Assembly: GCA_903911925.1 (NCBI GenBank)
Contig: CAIWFH010000042.1
Coordinates: 118,387-182,386 of the forward strand
DNA length: 64,000 nt
Reading direction: 5' to 3'
Origin: an uncultured Acidobacteriaceae bacterium
GTDB taxonomy: Bacteria > Acidobacteriota > Terriglobia > Terriglobales > Acidobacteriaceae
This document shows positions 1-9,086 of the stretch, piece after piece. Numbering within the stretch: position 1 is the first letter of the stretch; each line of letters starts with the position of its first letter. Made by a program: the position numbers and the translations under genes. A model generated the notes under the pieces. That model saw only the letters and a program-made list of their open reading frames with translations, was not told where the DNA came from and made no database searches.

Positions 1-2
1 TT

Positions 3-497
3 TCGGAGATGCTTCGCAACGGAGTCATCGACAAGCGAGGCCGCCTGCAATTGACTCGCCCAGGGGTCCGCGAACAGGATGGCTTGCGCGAGTTCGTGTT
101 GGCTGAAGCCGCACGCGATGGTGCAATGCCTGTCGTCTTCACGCAGACAGATATCCGCGCGGTTCAACTTGCCAAGGCCGCCATCCGTACCGGACTGGAC
201 ATGCTGCTTGAGTCGGCCGGCCTACAAGAGGAAGAGATTGAGCGTTTCATCGTCGCCGGCGCATTCGGAAAATATCTTGATCTCGAGAGCGCAGTGGCCA
301 TGGGACTGCTTCCGGCCGTTCCAGCAGGCCGCATCGTTCAGGTCGGCAATGCCGCTGGGGCAGGAGTCCGCCGCATGTTGGTTTGCGCCCGGGCCCGCCA
401 ACGCGCCCTGCAACTCGCCCAGCAGGCGCAGTATCTGGATCTCGCCTCCCGTCAGGATTTTCACGTCGCTTTTGCGCGCAGATCCTTCTTCGCGTGA
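3..497 (+). CDS. RACo-type corrinoid activator, C-terminal part (DUF4445), cut by window start
   Basis: The last ~160 residues of an ASKHA-fold protein; the reading frame is open to the window edge, so the N-terminus lies outside. The segments FTQTDIRAVQLAKAAIRTG, FIVAGAFGKYLDLESA and VQVGNAAGAGVRRML are typical of the DUF4445 C-terminal domain of reductive activators of corrinoid proteins (RACo/RamA-like). These enzymes use ATP and an N-terminal ferredoxin domain to reduce inactive Co(II) corrinoid back to Co(I). The partner would be a corrinoid protein such as that at 27800-28441, and UroD-fold methyltransferases at 592 and 28544 fit the same system. The family assignment is firm; the presence of the ferredoxin domain cannot be seen here. 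Confidence 0.85.
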   Translation, partial: SEMLRNGVIDKRGRLQLTRPGVREQDGLREFVLAEAARDGAMPVVFTQTDIRAVQLAKAAIRTGLDMLLESAGLQEEEIERFIVAGAFGKYLDLESAVAMGLLPAVPAGRIVQVGNAAGAGVRRMLVCARARQRALQLAQQAQYLDLASRQDFHVAFARRSFFA

Positions 498-591
498 AGA
501 TGCGATCATCTTGCAACTCGGTGGTTAACTGAAGAAACTCAGCGTGAAAGGGGCGGACGCCAAAGTTGCTCCGGCGCCCGCCTCATGGCCA

Positions 592-1764
592 TCAGTACTG
601 CCCGTATTTCGCAACCGACTCGAAGAACGCCTTGATGTTCTCATGCTTCGAGTTCGGAGGCAGCGTGCATCCGTTGCTCAAGATAAAACCGCCTCCCTTG
701 CCCACCGTCTGAATCAGCTTCTTGCAGTATTCATCCACGTCGGTCGGGCTGCCCACCGTCATCATCGAGGGCGGAACGTCGCCGGAGAGGCAGACGTGAT
801 CGCGCAGAATCTCTTTGGCGCGGAAGATATCCGTTTCGCCGTCGGTCTCAACGATGCATTTTCCCTTGGGCAGTTCCAGGAAGTATTCCATAGCTCGCCC
901 CCAGTCCGTATCCAGGTGGAAGATGGGCGTGATGCCGGCTTCGATCATCTTCAATGCGGCATCCTTGAAGAAGGGCCACGTGTAGGTTTCAAACTGTTTC
1001 TTGTTCAGGAATGTGGTGCCGCAACGGCAGCCCACGAAAAACACGTGTTTCACTCCGACAACCTTGCAGGCATCCATCGCCATCTTGATGCAATCTTTCT
1101 GAAACGACCACATGATCTCAGCCAGCTCATTTTTCAGGCGGTAGAGATCTGTGCTGAATTCTGTCATGCCGCGGGTCATTGAGAGCAGTTCGAACGGCGG
1201 GCTGTAGGTGCCTCCGTAGTAAAGCACCTGCCCCCTTTTGTGTGCGGCAGCCGCCTCGCGCCGGGCAATCTTCTTGCGCCGCATCTCCCACAGCAGGAAG
1301 TGGATCAATCCCTTGTCCGGGCGAATCCGCTTGGTCACCGCCATCATGTACTTCGTCATACCGGACTTCTTGATCGCCTTCATCTCCTCTTGAGTTGCAA
1401 GCGATACTTCCAGAATCTGGTACGAAGAATCCTCAGACAGTTCCTCGCCTGGCAGGTTCACCTTCTGAAACCAGCGGTTGCGTAGGAGTGGGCTGTATCC
1501 CAGGTCGGTGTACGACGAGCGAATTGCGTCCCAAACCGGATAGGCCGCTTTCAATCGATCAAGACAATCCATAGCCAGATCGAAATCGTTATAGTATTTC
1601 GCCTGCGTTACTCCGCAAAACGAAGCCGCATAGCCTTGAACGAACGGCGCGCACATCACGCGATCCACTGGCTGCAACGACACTGATGCCGTGAACCGCT
1701 CTTCCGGGGCCATCGTTTCCCGCAACACTGTGATTTCCGCTGCTTTCTCTGCCAAAGTTGTCAT
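592..1764 (-). CDS. uroporphyrinogen-decarboxylase-fold methyltransferase
   Basis: A 390-residue UroD-family TIM-barrel protein. The chosen start (MTTLAEK) has GGAGAG 7 bases upstream; a longer reading from 1806 lacks such a site. The C-terminal part carries LPKGKCIVETDGETDIFRA, the glycine-rich VGKGGGFILSNGCTLPP and a PNSKHENIKAF tail, the usual end of corrinoid-dependent UroD methyltransferases. The Cys in NGCTLPP matches a zinc ligand of MtaA/MtbA, but the His-x-Cys pair of those enzymes reads HLD here. Likely role: methyl transfer to or from a corrinoid protein, for example in aromatic O-demethylation; haem synthesis is unlikely from context. It is transcribed away from the ptb operon and towards the RACo fragment. 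Confidence 0.85.
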   Translation of the reverse strand: MTTLAEKAAEITVLRETMAPEERFTASVSLQPVDRVMCAPFVQGYAASFCGVTQAKYYNDFDLAMDCLDRLKAAYPVWDAIRSSYTDLGYSPLLRNRWFQKVNLPGEELSEDSSYQILEVSLATQEEMKAIKKSGMTKYMMAVTKRIRPDKGLIHFLLWEMRRKKIARREAAAAHKRGQVLYYGGTYSPPFELLSMTRGMTEFSTDLYRLKNELAEIMWSFQKDCIKMAMDACKVVGVKHVFFVGCRCGTTFLNKKQFETYTWPFFKDAALKMIEAGITPIFHLDTDWGRAMEYFLELPKGKCIVETDGETDIFRAKEILRDHVCLSGDVPPSMMTVGSPTDVDEYCKKLIQTVGKGGGFILSNGCTLPPNSKHENIKAFFESVAKYGQY

Positions 1765-2182
1765 CGAACTCTCTCCTCCACCTTCCGTCTCGCGGTCTCG
1801 CACCAAAAGTTACATTAATATGCGACTTGCAGGCGACGCTCCCTTAATTTGCGGCGGCCATCACAGCCAGCCTGCAAACAGCAGCAGCGTAGCACACTCG
1901 TGTGAGAACTCAGGAATTGTAATTCATACTATTCCAGCTCGGTGCGAAATTCCCAGAGGGCAACGATTGCTGAGAGGCAATCTCATGTGTTCTGGCCCCC
2001 GAAGTTCTGTATGCGGATTCTATGAGTCCCCATAGCTGAAAGGTTGACGGAATAGCGAAAGAAAGTATTTCCGCCAGGATAGAGGATTTGGTTATCCTAC
2101 CTGCAAAATCCTGCAGCGTGCGCGATGTACATGTAAAAGGACTTGCAGCTTGAATGCCGCAGTTCTATCGAGGAGAGACAAA
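1765..2182. other. divergent intergenic region, 418 bp
   Basis: Separates the minus-strand methyltransferase from the plus-strand ptb-buk operon. It contains the shared upstream module at 2031-2072 and the ribosome-binding site GAGGAGAG before 2183. I see no further gene, RNA or repeat in it. Confidence 0.6.
2031..2072 (+). promoter_or_regulatory. shared island promoter module, copy 1 (ptb-buk)
   Basis: CATAGCTGAAAGGTTG, 15 bases, then AAAGTATTTCC, ending about 110 bp before the ptb start. The same arrangement recurs at 4221, 9087, 11910, 26662 and 35492. About 20 bases further on is an A/T-rich hexamer (TTATCC) that could be the -10. The recurrence is seen directly; its role as an activator site is inferred. 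Confidence 0.6.
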
Positions 2183-3121
2183 ATGGAGACAGTTGCTATA
2201 GAAGCGTCGAAGGGAATTCGCTCCTTTGCGGAGTTGAGAAAACGGGCGTGCGAGCTAGGCCCCAAGCGGGTAGGCGTCGTGCTGGCCGACGACGAAGTGG
2301 CTCTCACGGCGGCTGCTGAAGCCTTGCACTCGCAGATTGCGTCCCCTGTTCTGATCGGAGACAAGAATCGGATTCAATCGCGCGCCAAGTCGCTTGGCTT
2401 TTTGGAATTGATCGAAAAAGCCGAGTTTGTTGAGGCGGCGGAGGACGCTGCTCAAGTTGCTGTGGCGATGGCGCGCGAGGGTAGCATCGACATTCTGATG
2501 AAAGGCCACCTGCGCACCGATGAACTGCTGCGTCCCGTGCTTGACAAGGAAAAGGGCCTCCGAACCGGCCGCCTGCTATGCGACGTCGCTTTCTTCGAGA
2601 ATCGCTGGGCGGACGAGCCGAAACTCGTAGGCTTGACGGACGGCGGATTGAATGTTGCTCCGACGCTGGAACAGAAGAAACAGATCGTGCTGACAGCAGT
2701 CGAAGTGCTGCACTGCCTCGATGTTCGGCGGCCAAAGATCGCCATCATGAGTGCAGTTGAAGTGGTCTCAAACGCCATGCCGTCGACGACGGACGCACAG
2801 GAGCTGACTGCAATGGGAGCCGCCGGAGAGTTTGGGGATGCCGAGGTATTCGGTCCTTTGGCGCTGGACAATGCGCTGTTGGCGTGGGCGGCAAAGGCCA
2901 AGGGCATTACCAGCAGCGTGGCCGGGCACGCAGACTGTCTTATTCTTCCTTGCATCGAGGCAGGCAATCTTCTGGCAAAGTCGATCGTTTTTCTGGCCGG
3001 CTCTGAATTCGGCCATGTCGTGGTCGGCGCGAAGACGCCCATCCTGATTCCATCGCGAGTTGAAAGCGCGCAAGACAAGGTGAACGCAATGGCCCTGGGG
3101 GTACTCTATGCCAGCCGATGA
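2183..3121 (+). CDS. ptb: phosphate acetyl/butyryltransferase (Ptb-like)
   Basis: A 312-residue phosphotransacylase of the Pta/Ptb family: acyl-CoA + phosphate gives acyl-phosphate + CoA in the cytoplasm. The core is visible in MAREGSIDILMKGHLRTDELLR, GGLNVAPTLEQKKQI, PKIAIMSAVEVVSNAMPST and the C-terminal AGNLLAKSIVFLAGSEFGHVVVGAKTPI, which favour the butyryltransferase branch. The start METVAIEA follows GAGGAGAG; an upstream in-frame ATG at 2150 has no such site. It overlaps the kinase gene by 14 bases, so the two are translationally coupled and would conserve acyl-CoA energy as ATP. A second, more Pta-like copy lies at 12060. The exact acyl substrate is not readable from sequence. Confidence 0.88.
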   Translation: METVAIEASKGIRSFAELRKRACELGPKRVGVVLADDEVALTAAAEALHSQIASPVLIGDKNRIQSRAKSLGFLELIEKAEFVEAAEDAAQVAVAMAREGSIDILMKGHLRTDELLRPVLDKEKGLRTGRLLCDVAFFENRWADEPKLVGLTDGGLNVAPTLEQKKQIVLTAVEVLHCLDVRRPKIAIMSAVEVVSNAMPSTTDAQELTAMGAAGEFGDAEVFGPLALDNALLAWAAKAKGITSSVAGHADCLILPCIEAGNLLAKSIVFLAGSEFGHVVVGAKTPILIPSRVESAQDKVNAMALGVLYASR

Positions 3122-4202
3122 ATACAGGATTCTGACCATCAATCCAGGGTCGGCCTCGACCAAGATTGCCGTCTTCGTAAATGAGCGCCCCGAACTGGTG
3201 CGAAACCTGAGCCACTCTGACAGCGAGATGGAGACCTTCCGAGGCCGGGCAGTTCTCGACCAGCTGGAATATAGACAACAGAGGATCGAGGAGGAGTTGA
3301 AGCAGGCCGGATATGAGCTTCACCAGTTTCAGGCCGTGGTGGGGCGCGGCGGATTGACGCGGCCTCTACCGAGCGGCACTTATCGCGTGAATGAGGAAAT
3401 GCTCAGCGACCTGCGGTTGACCCGATACGGGGAGCACGCCTCGAACCTCGGCGCATTTCTCGCCTTGGCAATGGCCTTGAAGGCTGGCGGAGAGGCATTC
3501 GTAGTCGATCCTGTGGCCGTGGATGAGTGGTCTGACAAGGCGCGAATATCAGGGTCGGCACTGGCGAATCGCCACCTTCTTTCGCACGCGTTGAACACCA
3601 AGGCGGTAGCCAAAAGATATGCCCGGGAACACGGCGGAACATACCAGGAACTGCGCCTCGTGATTGCTCACCTGGGGAGTGGAATATCGATCTCGGCCCA
3701 TGAAAACGGCAGAATGATCGATGTAAACAATGCCGGCCACGAAGGCACTTTTTCAACCGAACGCTCTGGCGGATTGCCGCTGCTGAAGGTCATCCAGCTT
3801 TGCTTCAGCGGCAAGTACACCGAGAAGACGTTATGGAACGCCCTGAACCGCGAAGGAGGAATCTACTCCTACCTGGGCACAAAGGACCTTCGCGAAGTTG
3901 AGCGGAGAATCGCCGCAGGAGACGATAAGGCCTCTTTGATCTTCGACGCCATGGTTTACCAGATCGCCAAAGACATCGGCGCAATGGCGACAGTCCTGAA
4001 TGGAAAGCTTGACGCAATCGTGCTGACTGGGGGAATGGCGCACTCTGAAAAACTGATAGGCCAGCTGCGTTCCGCCATCGGATGGATTGGGCCCGTCGTG
4101 GTCTATCCAGGCGAAGACGAAATGCAGGCCTTGGCGGAAGGCGCGCTGCGCGTGTTGCGCCATGAAGAAGCGGCACGGGAACTGAAAGGGTCGTCCCTCT
4201 AG
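3108..4202 (+). CDS. buk: butyrate kinase-type acyl kinase
   Basis: A 364-residue ASKHA-fold kinase that makes ATP from acyl-phosphate. The phosphate-1 loop ILTINPGSASTKIAVF is at the N-terminus, VVGRGGLTRPLPSGTYRVN and VIAHLGSGISISAHENGRMIDVNNA lie in the middle, and VLTGGMAHSEKLIGQL near the end. These match butyrate/branched-chain kinases rather than AckA, and the length is normal. Its start lies inside the end of ptb. A paralogue lies at 13090-14217 and a decayed third copy at 38010-38240. Confidence 0.9.
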   Translation: MPADEYRILTINPGSASTKIAVFVNERPELVRNLSHSDSEMETFRGRAVLDQLEYRQQRIEEELKQAGYELHQFQAVVGRGGLTRPLPSGTYRVNEEMLSDLRLTRYGEHASNLGAFLALAMALKAGGEAFVVDPVAVDEWSDKARISGSALANRHLLSHALNTKAVAKRYAREHGGTYQELRLVIAHLGSGISISAHENGRMIDVNNAGHEGTFSTERSGGLPLLKVIQLCFSGKYTEKTLWNALNREGGIYSYLGTKDLREVERRIAAGDDKASLIFDAMVYQIAKDIGAMATVLNGKLDAIVLTGGMAHSEKLIGQLRSAIGWIGPVVVYPGEDEMQALAEGALRVLRHEEAARELKGSSL

Positions 4203-4220
4203 CATCGCATCCGCCCGAAA

Positions 4221-4261
4221 AGTACTTCCGAGGTTGAATTACGAGTTAAACAAAGTATTTC
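4221..4261 (+). promoter_or_regulatory. shared island promoter module, copy 2 (iorAB)
   Basis: AGTACTTCCGAGGTTG, 15 bases, then AAAGTATTTC, about 110 bp before the iorA-like start. An AAAGTACTTCC at 4219-4229 resembles the downstream box, so this copy looks like two related half-sites 33 bp apart. Function is inferred from recurrence. Confidence 0.55.
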
Positions 4262-4371
4262 AACTCGCTCGGGCATTGAGACTACTCTTCAAATTGCAAA
4301 CAACAAGCAACCTCGCCGGGGTCATAGTTGGCACTGAAGGGGCGCTTCCAACGAGTCACAAGGGTTTGGTC

Positions 4372-5961
4372 ATGAAAGTTTTGCTTAGTGGAGATGAAGC
4401 GGTTGCAGCGGCAGCGTACGACTGCGGCGTAGAACTTGGCACCGGTTATCCGGGAACACCGTCCACAGAGATCCTCGAAGAGTTCGATCACCTGGGCGGA
4501 CGGGCCCAATGGGCGCCGAACGAGAAGGTTGCGCTCGAAGTCGGCATTGGCGCAGCCATTGCCGGCGGGCGGACAATCGTCACCATGAAGCATGTCGGCC
4601 TCAACGTCGCCGCAGACCCCCTGTTCACCGCGGCCTACGAAGATATGAATGGCGCCCTGGTGGTGGTCACGGCAGACGACCCCGGCATGTCTTCAAGCCA
4701 GGATGAGCAGGACAACCGCCGCTATGCTGTTGCCGCTGCGCTTCCCATGCTTGAGCCGTCGGACTCGCAGGAGGCCTACGACTTTACACGCATTGCGATC
4801 GAGATCTCCGAGCGCTGGAACGTTCCGGTGCTCTTACGCCTCACCACGAGGGTTTGCCACTCCAAGACCGTGGTCAATCCGAGCGGCGCGCCCCTGCCCA
4901 AGACGGCAAAGGCCTACGAAAAAGACATAAAGACGCACGTGATGCTTCCCGGCTTTGCGCGGCTGGCGCATAAGCGCCTGCGCGAGAAACTGGCCCAGAT
5001 TGCCCAATGGAACGAGGAATCCGGCCCCACGCGCACCGTCAAAGGCTCAAGTGCCCTGGGAATCATCACCTCCGGCATCTCCTTCCAGCATGTGCTGGAC
5101 GCCGCGTCCGAAGCAAGCGTGCTCAAGCTCGGCCTCACGCATCCGTTGCCCATTGAGACCATGCGCAAGTTTGCCGCCGGCGTGGATCGCTGCATCGTCG
5201 TCGAAGAGGGCGATCCGTACATGGTTGAGCAGCTTCGCACCGCGGGAGTCGCGGTCGAGGACAAGGCGTCCATATTCCGGTTTGGCGAGTTCAACGTTGA
5301 CCGCGTGCGCCGGCTTATCGCAGGAGACACAACACCTGAGGCCCCGCCGGTTCCCGGAAAGCCTCCCGCGCTGTGCCCCGGCTGCCCGCACCGCGGCATC
5401 TTTGAAACCTTGCGCGACCAGAAGTGCATCGTCTGCGGCGATATCGGCTGCTATTCGCTCGGCACCTTGTCACCGTTTGATGCCACCGATGTGGCCTGCT
5501 GCATGGGTGCTTCAATCGGGCTTGGGCTCGGCATGCGCCTTACCCTTCCTGAAGAACAGGCAAAGCGCGTCGTCAGCGTAATTGGCGACAGCACATTCAT
5601 GCACTCGGGCATTACCGGCCTTGTGGAGATGGTCTACAATCCGCCGCCAAGCGGTCATGTGCTGCTGATTCTTGACAACGGCACGACAGCCATGACGGGC
5701 CTGCAAGAGCATCCCGGCACCGGCCGCACGCTGGATCACTCGAAGACCGGCAAAGTGGTTATCGAGGAAGTGGTTCGCGGCGTTGGCGTCAAGAATGTTC
5801 ACGTCATCGATGTGGTCGCAAACAAGGAAGAGTTTGGCGAACTACTCAAGAATGGTTTGGAAAAACCGGAGCTGACTGTCATCGTCGCTCGCCGCGAGTG
5901 CCTGCTGGCCGTGCGGTCAATCCGCGAATACGAGAGGGCAAATGAAACACAGTGTAACTAA
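4372..5961 (+). CDS. iorA: indolepyruvate ferredoxin oxidoreductase alpha-like subunit, lacking the C-terminal ferredoxin domain
   Basis: A 529-residue thiamine-diphosphate enzyme that oxidatively decarboxylates 2-oxo acids (aryl pyruvates in characterised IorA) to acyl-CoA. Visible are the N-terminal pyrimidine-binding region (ELGTGYPGTPSTEILEE), CPGCPHRGIFETLRD, and the TPP motif region GDIGCYSLGTLSPFDATDVA to VIGDSTFMHSGITGL with LILDNGTTAMTGLQEHPG. The usual 2x[4Fe-4S] C-terminal domain is missing: the protein stops at about the point where that domain would start, after VARRECLLAVRSIREYE. Start MKVLLSGDEAV follows AGGG; an upstream in-frame ATG at 4234 overlaps the promoter module and is unlikely. 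It overlaps the beta subunit gene by 20 bases. Confidence 0.87.
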   Translation: MKVLLSGDEAVAAAAYDCGVELGTGYPGTPSTEILEEFDHLGGRAQWAPNEKVALEVGIGAAIAGGRTIVTMKHVGLNVAADPLFTAAYEDMNGALVVVTADDPGMSSSQDEQDNRRYAVAAALPMLEPSDSQEAYDFTRIAIEISERWNVPVLLRLTTRVCHSKTVVNPSGAPLPKTAKAYEKDIKTHVMLPGFARLAHKRLREKLAQIAQWNEESGPTRTVKGSSALGIITSGISFQHVLDAASEASVLKLGLTHPLPIETMRKFAAGVDRCIVVEEGDPYMVEQLRTAGVAVEDKASIFRFGEFNVDRVRRLIAGDTTPEAPPVPGKPPALCPGCPHRGIFETLRDQKCIVCGDIGCYSLGTLSPFDATDVACCMGASIGLGLGMRLTLPEEQAKRVVSVIGDSTFMHSGITGLVEMVYNPPPSGHVLLILDNGTTAMTGLQEHPGTGRTLDHSKTGKVVIEEVVRGVGVKNVHVIDVVANKEEFGELLKNGLEKPELTVIVARRECLLAVRSIREYERANETQCN

Positions 5962-6415
5962 CGTGGTAATTGGGGGACTCGGTGGCCAGGGCGTAATCAA
6001 GGCATCCGACATCCTTGCGGATCTGGTATTCAGCGCGGGACTCGACGTGAAGAAAAGCGAAGTCCATGGAATGAGCCAGCGCGGCGGGTCGGTATCGAGC
6101 GACGTGCGCTTTGGCGCAAATGTATTCAGCCCCATGGTACCTCCGGGCGAAGCTGACTATCTCGTCGTCATCTCCTCTGACCAGGTTCCCGTGAACCAGG
6201 CGGCCCTGGCCGCCGATGGCGTCCTCATCGACGATTCCAAGATCGATGTCTCCAAACTGAGCAACAAGAAGAGCGTCAACGTTGCCCTGCTGGGAGTTTT
6301 GAGCAAGCATTTGGACTTCTCGGTCGATGCATGGATGGCTGCCATCTTGCGGAATCTTCCCGAGAAACTGCACGAAGTCAACCAGAAGGCATTTCTTTTG
6401 GGCAGAAACGGATAG
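5942..6415 (+). CDS. iorB: indolepyruvate ferredoxin oxidoreductase beta-like subunit
   Basis: A 157-residue gamma-domain subunit of 2-oxoacid:ferredoxin oxidoreductases. VVIGGLGGQGVIKASDILAD near the N-terminus and KSEVHGMSQRGGSVSSDVRFG are the family signatures. It is shorter than typical IorB (about 190-200 residues), ending shortly after EVNQKAFLLGRNG. It overlaps iorA by 20 bases and forms the heterodimer with it. With the alpha subunit also lacking its Fe-S domain, electrons must leave through another carrier, possibly the Fe-S flavoprotein at 9289-11391 (inference). Confidence 0.87.
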   Translation: MKHSVTNVVIGGLGGQGVIKASDILADLVFSAGLDVKKSEVHGMSQRGGSVSSDVRFGANVFSPMVPPGEADYLVVISSDQVPVNQAALAADGVLIDDSKIDVSKLSNKKSVNVALLGVLSKHLDFSVDAWMAAILRNLPEKLHEVNQKAFLLGRNG

Positions 6416-6519
6416 CCATCGATGCGATGGAGTTCCTCATGCGCGGTCTCTTTCTCCCGCATGAGGGTGCGTATTCACCCGGTGAAACATAGTCATTTCT
6501 TTAGGACGCGGAGATTGAA

Positions 6520-7971
6520 ATGGTTCAAATTGAGGCGGATGTTGCGATAGTCGCCGCCGGCGCCAGCGGTCTGGCAGCCTCGGTTGCGGCTGCTCAACTT
6601 GGTTTGAAAGTCGTCACGCTCGAGAAGAGCTCCACCACTGGCGGCGCGGCCAACATGGGTATGGGGCCTCTGGGCATCGAGAGCCGTTTGACACGTGCCA
6701 AACAGTTCCAGCCTACCCAGGATCAGGCCTTTGAAGTCTTCATGAATTACGTCCATTGGCAGGCCGACGGAAGGCTGGTTCGCGAACATCTGAATAAGTC
6801 TGGCGAAACTATTTCGTGGCTGGAATCGCTAGGCGTCGTATTCTCCGAGCCTGCGTCTTATTTCCCGGGGTCGTTTCCGACATGGCACATTGTTCAGCCT
6901 GAATCGGGGCATCCTGGTCCGACGGCCGCCGCCACCATGCTCAGAATCATGACCCAGCGCGCCAAAGAATTGGGCGTGAAGCTCATGCTGCAGACACCCG
7001 CCACCAGGTTGGTGAAAGATGGCAACAGAATTACCGGTGTGATTGCCGAGACCCAATCCGGGGATGAAATCCAGGTGAATGCCAAAGCCGTCATCGTGGC
7101 CACCGGCGGTTTTGGCGACAATCCCAAGATGATCAAAAAGCACACGGGATTTGACTGGGGCAGAGATCTGCATACCTTCCGTATCCCGGGCCTCGAAGGC
7201 GACGGAATGCGCATGGCGTGGGAAGCCGGCGCGATGTCTACCCCCATGCGGATGGAACTCTCATTCGGCGTGGCGGATCCTATGGCTTTGGGCTTGGAAT
7301 GGCTGCCATTGTTTCACCAGCCGCACCTGATGCTCAACCTCCAGGGTGAGCGCTTCATCAATGAAGCCGAAGGTAACGACAGCTTCAAGGGCAACGCCAT
7401 CGCCCTGCAGAAAGACCGCGTCTGCTTCTTTGTCTTCGATGAAACCATCAAGAACGAGATGAAGAGTTACCTCGACTTTATCAACCTCGTCATTCAAACG
7501 CCTAACGTGGCCAATATCGACGAAATGATCCAAAAGGCGGTAGACAGCAAGTATCCCCACCTTTTCGTGGCGAATTCTGCCGAGGACCTTGCCGCTCAAA
7601 CGGGTATGGATCCCGTTGGGTTGGGGACTCAGTTGGCAGAGTACAACGGCTTCTGCGAGCACGGCTACGATGAGGTCTTCATCAAACCCCAACGTTATCT
7701 GCGACCGGTGAAGCAAGCGCCATATTACGCGTTGCAGCTGTACCCCGCCGGCTACGGCAGCCTGGGCGGCATCAAGATCAATTACAAAACCGAGGTTCTT
7801 GACAAGGAGTGGTCTCCGATTCCCGGCTTGTACGCATCTGGCACTGACGCCTGCAACATCTACGGTGACACCTACGTCTTCCAGTTGCCTGGTAACACCA
7901 TGGGCTTCGCAATTACCACCGGCCGCATGGCTGCCGAGCACGCAGCCGCTTACATCAAGTCGCTTGGATAA
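6520..7971 (+). CDS. FAD-dependent fumarate-reductase-type oxidoreductase
   Basis: A 483-residue FAD_binding_2 flavoprotein. The dinucleotide loop AIVAAGASGLAASVAAAQLGLKVV with LEKSSTTGGAANMGMG opens the protein; a second FAD segment sits at KAVIVATGGFGDNPKMIKKHTG and a C-terminal one at IPGLYASGTDACNIYGDTYVFQLPGNTMGFAITTGRMAAEHA. The relatives are soluble fumarate reductase, urocanate reductase and 3-ketosteroid dehydrogenases, which reduce or form a C=C bond next to a carbonyl or carboxylate. No signal peptide or haem motif is seen, so it is cytoplasmic. It follows iorAB by about 100 bp and precedes a PanE-like gene. The substrate is unknown. Confidence 0.82.
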   Translation: MVQIEADVAIVAAGASGLAASVAAAQLGLKVVTLEKSSTTGGAANMGMGPLGIESRLTRAKQFQPTQDQAFEVFMNYVHWQADGRLVREHLNKSGETISWLESLGVVFSEPASYFPGSFPTWHIVQPESGHPGPTAAATMLRIMTQRAKELGVKLMLQTPATRLVKDGNRITGVIAETQSGDEIQVNAKAVIVATGGFGDNPKMIKKHTGFDWGRDLHTFRIPGLEGDGMRMAWEAGAMSTPMRMELSFGVADPMALGLEWLPLFHQPHLMLNLQGERFINEAEGNDSFKGNAIALQKDRVCFFVFDETIKNEMKSYLDFINLVIQTPNVANIDEMIQKAVDSKYPHLFVANSAEDLAAQTGMDPVGLGTQLAEYNGFCEHGYDEVFIKPQRYLRPVKQAPYYALQLYPAGYGSLGGIKINYKTEVLDKEWSPIPGLYASGTDACNIYGDTYVFQLPGNTMGFAITTGRMAAEHAAAYIKSLG

Positions 7972-8022
7972 GCTCTTGACCGCTCACGATAAGAATTCGA
8001 GCGGAGATCGGAAGTAATTGCA

Positions 8023-9009
8023 ATGAAGATTTGTCTTTATGGTGCGGGTGCGATTGGCGGGCTGCTGGGCGTAAGGCTGGCGCAGTGCGGCGCCGAAATC
8101 AGCGTGATTGAAGTAGGTCCGACACTTGAAGCCATCAAGGCAAACGGGCTGCGCGTGCAGGCAGAGGGGAAAATGCTCTCGGCTGCGGTTACGGCGACCG
8201 ACGATCCCGCATCGCTCGGACCGCAGGACCTGGTCATCGTCGCCGTAAAGGGACCGACACTGAAATTCATCGCACCGAAGATGCATTTTCTGCTCGGCCC
8301 CAAAACCGTGGTAATGACCGCGATGAACGGCGTGCCATGGTGGTTCTTCCAGGGCTTTGGCGGCGACTTGGCCGGAACGCGTTTGCAGTCCATCGATCCA
8401 GACGGCGCCATCGCTGCCGGTATTCCGGCCGATCGCGTCATTGGATGCGTCATCATGCTTACCGCCAGTTTGCTCGCTCCGGGCGTGGCCAATCATGTAA
8501 GCGGAAACAAACTGACCATCGGCGAGCCGAACAATACCGATTCTCAGCGGGTTCGCGATCTTGGCGCTTTGCTGTCACAGGCTGGATTCAACGTGGTCGT
8601 TTCGCAATCGATCCAGAAAGACATTTGGCTCAAGCTGCTGGGCAACATGACGCACAATCCCGTATCGGCTTTGACAGGGGCCACGCTCGACAAGATTCTC
8701 GACGATCCGCAGGCTAGCGAGCTTTGCATAAAAGTGATGTACGAAGCCGCCGCCGTCGGAAAGACATTCGGCTGCGTAATGACTGACACACCTGAACAGC
8801 GGCACGAGGGAACGCGTGCTCTGGGACCGTTCAAAACCTCGATGCTTCAGGATGTGGAAGCAAAGAAGGCCGTGGAACTCGACGCCTTGGTTGGAGCTGT
8901 CAGTGAGATAGCGCACAAGGTCGCCGTGCCAACCCCGTTTACTGATGTACTGTTGGGGCTGACTCGGCTGAAGGCCCAGATTCTCGGACTGTACCCGCTG
9001 GCAAAGTAG
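8023..9009 (+). CDS. 2-dehydropantoate 2-reductase-family (PanE/ApbA-like) dehydrogenase
   Basis: A 328-residue NAD(P)-dependent reductase. The Rossmann loop ICLYGAGAIGGLLGVRLAQCG is at the N-terminus, VIVAVKGP follows, and the C-terminal helical domain contains KDIWLKLLGNMTHNPVSALTG, the ApbA_C signature with the catalytic Lys and Asn. Bona fide PanE makes pantoate, but this family holds many 2-oxo or 3-oxo acid reductases, and the position in a redox operon argues for a catabolic substrate. It lies 51 bp after the flavoprotein gene and is probably cotranscribed. Confidence 0.82.
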   Translation: MKICLYGAGAIGGLLGVRLAQCGAEISVIEVGPTLEAIKANGLRVQAEGKMLSAAVTATDDPASLGPQDLVIVAVKGPTLKFIAPKMHFLLGPKTVVMTAMNGVPWWFFQGFGGDLAGTRLQSIDPDGAIAAGIPADRVIGCVIMLTASLLAPGVANHVSGNKLTIGEPNNTDSQRVRDLGALLSQAGFNVVVSQSIQKDIWLKLLGNMTHNPVSALTGATLDKILDDPQASELCIKVMYEAAAVGKTFGCVMTDTPEQRHEGTRALGPFKTSMLQDVEAKKAVELDALVGAVSEIAHKVAVPTPFTDVLLGLTRLKAQILGLYPLAK

Positions 9010-9086
9010 TCTCCGCCTTATTTCGTCATCCCTTCATGCCCATTTCCATTCGCGCCCATCGGCCTGCTCGCTGCAGGCCAATGGGC

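Noticed and set aside
592..1764. Haem-pathway uroporphyrinogen decarboxylase
   Set aside because: The C-terminal methyltransferase-type blocks and the RACo/corrinoid context fit the methyltransferase branch of the fold.
2031..2072. A sigma-54 promoter as explanation of the shared module
   Set aside because: No GG-N10-GC spacing; the conserved bases are AAAGTATTTCC and an upstream GGT(T/C)G, which do not match -24/-12.
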